DNA of 49,357 bases from a virus. The notes under the pieces were generated by a model. It was not told the DNA's origin. It saw only the letters and a program-made list of their open reading frames with translations, and ran no database searches. Below, one piece after another: positions 45,105-49,357 of the stretch. The stretch is taken from positions 1 to 49,357 of IMG/VR virus record IMGVR_UViG_3300022750_000017, one strand, 5' to 3'. Each line of letters opens with the position of its first letter. Positions within the stretch are counted from its first letter, which is position 1. The position numbers were made by a program, and so were the translations under genes.

Positions 45105-45361
45105 CCTACGGAAACGACTACCGAAACCAACTAACCGACTACAGCAACGCCGAAACCGAATACGCCAAGGCGCAACGTGAGGCTCGTGAGAAGGGCCATA
45201 AAGCCGCGCAACGTATCGCTGCCCTTATCTATGCTGATCTTGACGTAGAGGTCACACCGGAAGCCATTCAACGCTTTGTTAAGGGTCGGTGGGCTAAGTT
45301 AGCACCATTGGCGCATCTGGTTCACGAAGCGCCGGATACAACGAAAGGCACAGTCAAATGA
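45101..45361 (+). CDS. Small charged protein, 86 aa
   Basis: The protein (MTYGNDYRNQLTDYSNAETE) is helical and rich in charged residues, ending HLVHEAPDTTKGTVK. Allele A has a membrane protein and a 61-residue gene here instead. ATGA overlaps on both sides. Confidence 0.75.
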   Translation: MTYGNDYRNQLTDYSNAETEYAKAQREAREKGHKAAQRIAALIYADLDVEVTPEAIQRFVKGRWAKLAPLAHLVHEAPDTTKGTVK

Positions 45362-45459
45362 CCCTAACCCACCACCCCATTTCCACAGCCCTTGCCATCC
45401 TCGCTGTCGTTTGGGTTCTGACGATGGACAACGGCCTGCTCAGTATGTGGGGTTTGTGA
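45358..45459 (+). CDS. Tiny membrane protein, 33 aa (allele B)
   Basis: ATG 45358 to TGA 45457-45459. It is the counterpart of 2141-2245 with the same hydrophobic core (ISTALAILAVVWVLTM) and mostly silent base differences. Its TGA overlaps the next ATG (TGATG). Confidence 0.75.
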   Translation: MTLTHHPISTALAILAVVWVLTMDNGLLSMWGL

Positions 45460-45650
45460 TGGCAGAACTCCAAGTCAACACCGCCCAACAGCGCGCCCAC
45501 TATCGCGGCTTCACCATTGAGGAGTCTATTGATGGGTGGGAATGGTGCCACAAAGATTACAGCGAGAACGGTATTTCAGGGATATGCGACACGATTTTCG
45601 ATGCCATCGACGCAGTTGATAAATGGTGGGAGAACGGCGATGAGCATTAG
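45459..45650 (+). CDS. Small acidic protein, 63 aa
   Basis: ATG 45459 overlaps the previous stop. The protein (MAELQVNTAQQRAHYRGFTI) continues EESIDGWEWCHKDYSENGIS and ends DAVDKWWENGDEH. It has no counterpart in allele A. Unknown function. Confidence 0.75.
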   Translation: MAELQVNTAQQRAHYRGFTIEESIDGWEWCHKDYSENGISGICDTIFDAIDAVDKWWENGDEH

Positions 45651-45903
45651 CCCCCTATCGCTGAAATATCGCTGGCGCGTAGGCGTTGGCCTAGAAGCGG
45701 CGCTATCCGAGGATATCGAAACCTACGGCGACGGTCACGATTGGATGTACCGCGCCTCTCGCGTCCCAAGCGTACAGTCTATGTTTGCAACGCCAGGAGA
45801 GGCTGAGTGTGCTATCGCCGCTAGGGACGAGGCCGTGAGCGCGGCTGAGGCGGAAATGGTTGGTGTGGTTGCTGTTACGGAGGGCTATGATGCAAGACGA
45901 TGA
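45640..45903 (+). CDS. Small conserved protein (allele B)
   Basis: ATG 45640 gives 87 residues (MSISPLSLKYRWRVGVGLEA), homologous to the GTG-started gene at 2230-2502, including AARDEAVSAAEAEMVGVVAV. It overlaps both neighbours. Confidence 0.8.
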   Translation: MSISPLSLKYRWRVGVGLEAALSEDIETYGDGHDWMYRASRVPSVQSMFATPGEAECAIAARDEAVSAAEAEMVGVVAVTEGYDARR

Positions 45904-46114
45904 AAGCTTTACCTTGGTATTTGAAGGTAACATTAGGCGTTTCGAGAAAAATCCCTTGCGGATTGAAACAGAATTTGGAACTCCCTACGCCGTGGGTGTC
46001 GGTGATGCTTTTGCAAAAGAAGATGCTCTAATCGAGTTGATGGAACGAGCTTTTACTTGCCTTGAAAACGATGATGTTGAAGGCGCAATGCAAGCGCTTA
46101 AGGAGCAGCTATGA
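45890..46114 (+). CDS. Small hypothetical protein, 74 aa
   Basis: Start ATG 45890 (after GGAGGG) gives MQDDESFTLVFEGNIRRFEK; ATG 45887 is just upstream. The protein ends DDVEGAMQALKEQL. Present only in allele B. Function unknown. Confidence 0.7.
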   Translation: MQDDESFTLVFEGNIRRFEKNPLRIETEFGTPYAVGVGDAFAKEDALIELMERAFTCLENDDVEGAMQALKEQL

Positions 46115-46311
46115 CCGTCAACGCCCGCTCTCTGCTAGACGAATGTGCCGACGCCATTTTCCTAAGCCGGAGCCCTGCCGCAGAGGCGCAAGCTGAGGCT
46201 GTATTGGCCGTAATTCGTCGTCGCGGCCTCTTAAATGACGCTGGCGTAGCTCTATGCCGTGCTGAACTAGGGCCGCTGTCTGTGGCTGTGATTAAGGAGA
46301 ATATGGGATGA
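46111..46311 (+). CDS. Small conserved protein (allele B)
   Basis: The 66-residue protein (MTVNARSLLDECADAIFLSR) is the counterpart of 2487-2711, with the identical end CRAELGPLSVAVIKENMG. ATGA overlaps. Confidence 0.8.
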   Translation: MTVNARSLLDECADAIFLSRSPAAEAQAEAVLAVIRRRGLLNDAGVALCRAELGPLSVAVIKENMG

Positions 46312-46658
46312 GTAACTTTCGGGTTGGGCAGAAGGTGGTTTGTGTAAACTCAAAAAACACTCCCGGGAAAAGTTGGTATGGCGATGTTCCGGTTGTTGGA
46401 CAAACTTATACCATCGAAGATGTTTTCATTGGGCCGATAACTGGCACAATTTCACTTCTGCTTGAGGAAATAAAGCGATCAGAATGGGAACGTGAAAGTA
46501 TTGGGGTCGATAAATTAGGGTATCATGCATGGCGCTTTCGGCCTGTTATCAGCCAGGCCGACGACATCGCCCTTTTCCACGCACTCTGCCCCGGCCTTCC
46601 TGTCGTTCCACCAGCGGTAGTGCCTCCGCGTGTACCGGTGACTAGCCATAGCGATTGA
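46308..46658 (+). CDS. Phage protein, SH3-like (allele B)
   Basis: The 116-residue protein (MSNFRVGQKVVCVNSKNTPG) is homologous to 2708-3052, with the shared end DIALFHALCPGLPVVPPAV. Its VGQKVVCV start and TYTIEDVF strand suggest a small beta barrel. Function unknown. Confidence 0.8.
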   Translation: MSNFRVGQKVVCVNSKNTPGKSWYGDVPVVGQTYTIEDVFIGPITGTISLLLEEIKRSEWERESIGVDKLGYHAWRFRPVISQADDIALFHALCPGLPVVPPAVVPPRVPVTSHSD

Positions 46659-46683
46659 CGAATAGCAGGCGGCGGGCGATTAT
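46655..46683 (+). promoter_or_regulatory. Promoter before the primase gene (allele B)
   Basis: TTGACG (46655-46660), 17 bases, GATTAT (46678-46683), the counterpart of 3402-3430. GGAGGG and the gene at 46712 follow. Confidence 0.5.
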
Positions 46684-46711
46684 AGGCGTCCGAATTTAGG
46701 AGGGAAATGAG

Positions 46712-46912
46712 ATGAGTGAATGGGTTATGCATGACGGGTGGTCAGACCCGAAAGTCTCTGGCGACACTCTCGTGGAGGTGAGATACCGAGACGGGAGAAT
46801 TGATAAAGGCGTCATGCATGATTGGGACCAAGCGTGGCAGTGGAATGGCAGCGAAGAGGGTGAAACCTCAGGCGGCGCTATTGTTGAATATCGCGTAATC
46901 CCTAACCTCTAG
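46712..46912 (+). CDS. Small GWxEW-module protein replacing the methyltransferase
   Basis: The 66-residue protein (MSEWVMHDGWSDPKVSGDTL) has VEVRYRDGRIDKG and ends GGAIVEYRVIPNL, the same plan as the C-terminal module of 701-1165. It sits where allele A has the methyltransferase, between the shared promoter and the primase. Function unknown. Confidence 0.75.
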   Translation: MSEWVMHDGWSDPKVSGDTLVEVRYRDGRIDKGVMHDWDQAWQWNGSEEGETSGGAIVEYRVIPNL

Positions 46913-46923
46913 GCCCCCATGTC

Positions 46924-49311
46924 ATGCCCAATTTTGAGCCTGCTCTACTTGAGCAGATAAAATCGCTCGTCCCAATTTCAAAACTTGTTGGTGAGTATGT
47001 TGCTGCCGCGCCTAAGTCATCGCTGGGTGATCTATGGGGGCTGTGTCCAGTTCACGGCGAAAAGACACCTAGCTTCCATGCGGAGGACGCTAAAGGCTTA
47101 GCGCATTGCTTCGGCTGTGGATTCAATGAGGACCATTTTGGCTTCCTTGAGAAAGTAGCAGGAATGACCTTCCCGCAGGCCGTGGAGGCTGTTGCCGACC
47201 GTGCTGGCGTCACATTGCCCGGAAAGCGCTCAGAGCCGTCAGCGGCCAAGCCGCGCGCTAAGTATGAGGCTCCTAAGATCGTTGACCCATACGATGGTTA
47301 TGAGTTTGTACCAGTGCCATCTGGTACACCTCCTATTGTTCCCGGCCAACGAACACCAGAACTGCGCAACCCTAAGAAAGCGGGAACCGACAAATTCACA
47401 ACGCACTACAAGCCATCGGCTGTGCATGCCTATGAGAACGCTGCGGGGGAACTGCTAGGCTACGTTCTGCTGGTCGAGTTCAAGGACGGCAAGTCAACGC
47501 CTGGGATTTGGTGGGCGTGCGGGCCGGATGGCTTTGAGGGTTGGTGCCACGGTTCGATTGATAACTGCCCACTGTATGGCCTGCCGGAGCTACTGGCGCA
47601 TCCTGATAAACAGGTGCTTGTAGTGGAGGGTGAGAAGTGCCGTCGAGCCGCAGACAAGGCGCTACAGGGCCGCGTGGTCGTCGTTAGCTGGTGTGGTGGA
47701 ACAAACCGCGTAGATCGGTCTGATTGGTCACCGCTGGCTGGGCGTTCGGTGATCTGGTGGCCTGACAATGATGACGAGGGGCGCAAAGCTATGGCTGAGG
47801 CACGCAGCCTAGCCAAATCTGCCAAGAATAAGCGTGTGGCTGAGTACGGCGACAAAGGCGGCGACGTTGCCGACCTGATCTTAGCCGGTGGGTCGGTCGC
47901 GGATTATATCAAGGCTAACATAAGTGAGTGGAATGATGACGCTAACCCTGAGCCTACTGCTGACAGCGAGCCTAGCCCTGAACCTAGCCCAGCGCCTAAA
48001 GATCATATCCCTCCAACACAAAGTGTGGGTGGCAGGGGTCGAGAAGCGGTTGTGGTTGAGGAAACGATAGATTGGGAAGGCACGCTAGATAGGACAGACA
48101 AGGCCACATTGACGCTCAACAGCCTGCACAACTCGGTCGTCATTCTGCAGTATCATGCAGATTTTAAAGGCGTTTATGCGTACAACGAATTTGCGCAGGA
48201 AATCTCTCTGCTTAGGAAGCCGCCGTATGACCCACCCAATAGGCCGTTCAAGCCACGGCTTTTGACGGAAATCGACGTTATCGCCAATGCTGCATACATG
48301 GAAACGATGGGTGAATATAAGCTAAAGCCTAAAGTTAATGACATGATTTTGGCTATTAAGCGTGTTGCTGACTTCAACAGGTTTAACCCTGTTAGGGATG
48401 CGCTAGACGCTTTGGAGTGGGATGGTCTACCGAGATTGCAAGGCGGAACAGTTGGCAAGCGCGTGTTCAAGAGCTTTGCAGTTCGTTATCTCGGTGCTGA
48501 GGATACGCCAATCAATGCTGCTTTCGTCAAGCGCAGCCTGATTTCTGCTATTGCCCGAGCATACAAACCCGGCTGCAAAGTTGATACCATGCTTGTGTTA
48601 GAAGGCGGGCAAGGTAAGTTCAAATCTACCAGCCTTAACGTTCTCGCTGACGCTATCGCACCCGGTCTTTTCACGGATGAAATGAGCGACCCAGGCTCTA
48701 AGGACGCTGGTCTGCAGATGCAAGGCCGGTGGATCATTGAGATTTCTGAGCTTGATGCTTTCCGTAAATCCGATGTGTCAACTCTCAAGGCATGGTTAGC
48801 CCGTAAAGAGGATAGGTTTCGTAGGCCGTATGGTAAGAACGTCGAGGACTTCCCGCGCTCGTGCATTATGATCGGAACCGTCAACCCGCCTGAGAGTGGT
48901 TATCTGCGCGACCCGACTGGCGCTCGTCGGTGGTGGCCTATTCGGTGCGGCGAGTTTGATTTGCCGTTGCTCAAAGAGGATGCGCGGCAAATATGGGCTG
49001 AGGCACGTCACCTGTATATGGCTGGCGAACAATGGCATCTAACAGATGAGGAGGAGGAACAAGCTAAGGTTGTGCAGCAAGCGCGATATGAGCATGATCC
49101 TTGGGCGACATTGATCAGTGATTATCTGGCTAGACACACCGACGCAGTTAAAAGCACAGTTAAGCTCATAGATCTTATGGGGGATATGTGCCTACGCATC
49201 CCGCCCGAACGCCGAACGCCGCTGCAGAACGCTCGTATTGAGGCGCACCTAAATATGATTGGCTGGCGAAAATTAGATAGCGGGACGTATCGAAGGGGCT
49301 TGACGCCCTAA
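46924..49311 (+). CDS. Primase-helicase: CHC2, Toprim, VirE/VapE (allele B)
   Basis: The 795-residue counterpart of 4301-6841 has zinc-finger residues C41, H44, C62 and C65, a Toprim core (LVVEGEKCRRAADKAL) and the VirE ATPase (LEGGQGKFKST). The zinc-finger region differs most (LCPVHGEKTPSF, then FGFLEKVAGMTF), and the linker is 51 residues shorter (PEPTADSEPSPEPSPAPKD). The ATPase half is almost the same protein, with mainly silent base changes. Confidence 0.93.
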   Translation: MPNFEPALLEQIKSLVPISKLVGEYVAAAPKSSLGDLWGLCPVHGEKTPSFHAEDAKGLAHCFGCGFNEDHFGFLEKVAGMTFPQAVEAVADRAGVTLPGKRSEPSAAKPRAKYEAPKIVDPYDGYEFVPVPSGTPPIVPGQRTPELRNPKKAGTDKFTTHYKPSAVHAYENAAGELLGYVLLVEFKDGKSTPGIWWACGPDGFEGWCHGSIDNCPLYGLPELLAHPDKQVLVVEGEKCRRAADKALQGRVVVVSWCGGTNRVDRSDWSPLAGRSVIWWPDNDDEGRKAMAEARSLAKSAKNKRVAEYGDKGGDVADLILAGGSVADYIKANISEWNDDANPEPTADSEPSPEPSPAPKDHIPPTQSVGGRGREAVVVEETIDWEGTLDRTDKATLTLNSLHNSVVILQYHADFKGVYAYNEFAQEISLLRKPPYDPPNRPFKPRLLTEIDVIANAAYMETMGEYKLKPKVNDMILAIKRVADFNRFNPVRDALDALEWDGLPRLQGGTVGKRVFKSFAVRYLGAEDTPINAAFVKRSLISAIARAYKPGCKVDTMLVLEGGQGKFKSTSLNVLADAIAPGLFTDEMSDPGSKDAGLQMQGRWIIEISELDAFRKSDVSTLKAWLARKEDRFRRPYGKNVEDFPRSCIMIGTVNPPESGYLRDPTGARRWWPIRCGEFDLPLLKEDARQIWAEARHLYMAGEQWHLTDEEEEQAKVVQQARYEHDPWATLISDYLARHTDAVKSTVKLIDLMGDMCLRIPPERRTPLQNARIEAHLNMIGWRKLDSGTYRRGLTP
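47933..48070 (+). CDS. Nested small membrane protein inside primase linker (allele B)
   Basis: In the +1 frame, ATG 47933 (or 47936) to TAG 48068-48070 encodes 45 residues: MMTLTLSLLLTASLALNLA, then the same basic tail as 5472-5600 (QRLKIISLQHKVWVAGVE to RKR). The tail is identical at the protein level although the DNA differs. A single membrane helix with a positive C-terminal tail is predicted. No strong ribosome site is seen (GTGAG). Function unknown. Confidence 0.6.
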   Translation: MMTLTLSLLLTASLALNLAQRLKIISLQHKVWVAGVEKRLWLRKR

Positions 49312-49357
49312 CCCCCGCATGTATTATGCAGTTGTGTTCGCGGCTCCCCTGCCGCTT
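49249..49357 (+). repeat. 109-base exact repeat of 6779-6887
   Basis: The last 109 bases repeat 6779-6887 without a difference; the first mismatch upstream is at 49248 versus 6778. The repeat runs flush to the window's end. This is the pattern of a contig closing on itself through a shared stretch. Confidence 0.9.
49300..49327 (+). promoter_or_regulatory. Promoter at end of primase gene (allele B)
   Basis: TTGACG and TATTAT with a 16-base spacer, identical to 6830-6857. The window ends 30 bases later, in the first hairpin. Confidence 0.45.

Noticed and set aside
1-49357. CRISPR array, integrase, transposase or attachment site
   Set aside because: No regularly spaced repeats, no integrase or transposase motif and no tRNA-overlapping direct repeat were found.

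Overview
The window reads as most of a double-stranded DNA phage genome, tightly packed, with almost every gene overlapping its neighbour by ATGA, TAATG or TTGA. A P22-like order of portal, scaffold, coat, tail-accessory and DNA-stabilisation genes, no tape-measure or tail-tube gene, and ejection-type proteins point to a short-tailed (podovirus-like) particle. No integrase and no convincing repressor was found, so a lytic life style is the simplest reading. GcrA-like DNA-binding repeats, a DnaA domain-IV-like protein and small-protein families I associate with alphaproteobacterial phages suggest an alphaproteobacterial host; this is inference.

Layout. (1) 1-6841, plus strand: early/replication operon, allele A: about 13 small genes, a C5 cytosine methyltransferase with a second gene overprinted in another frame, and a CHC2/Toprim/VirE primase-helicase with two tiny membrane-protein ORFs nested in its linker. 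(2) 6830-7100: promoter, hairpins, terminator, two tRNA or tRNA-like genes. (3) 7102-12288, minus strand: early operon with VRR-NUC nuclease, DnaA-IV-like and GcrA-like proteins, SF2 helicase, two Cro/XRE-like proteins and several tiny membrane proteins. (4) 12289-12392: overlapping divergent promoters. (5) 12393-15604, plus strand: recombination operon (RecE-like PDDEXK nuclease and RecT). (6) 15635-41452, minus strand: late region. Read in the direction of transcription it goes small terminase, large terminase, a tRNA-like cluster, portal, SGNH esterase, collagen-like protein, scaffold, coat, HNH nuclease, tail accessory proteins, DNA stabilisation protein, acetyltransferase, S74 fibre, ejection proteins, SleB-like hydrolase, fibres, GH108 endolysin, holin and spanin-like genes. 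(7) 41586-41737: a mirrored pair of divergent promoters. (8) 41783-49357, plus strand: the same early/replication operon again as allele B, diverged from allele A and lacking the methyltransferase.

The last 109 bases of the window are identical to 6779-6887 in the middle of the sequence. The economical reading is a circular or circularly permuted genome of about 42,470 bp (6888-49357) with an extra 6.9 kb carrying a second strain's version of the operon, joined through the shared sequence. That is useful because the two alleles can be compared base by base.

The comparison gives the strongest discovery here: inside the primase linker a small membrane-protein ORF in the +1 frame is kept in both alleles. 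Its base changes are nearly all silent in the nested frame but change the primase, and the pattern reverses at the nested stop codon. Other notable items are the dual-coding methyltransferase locus, tRNA-like genes with abnormal arms, the mirrored promoter pair, and two genes whose best starts are AUA and AUU.
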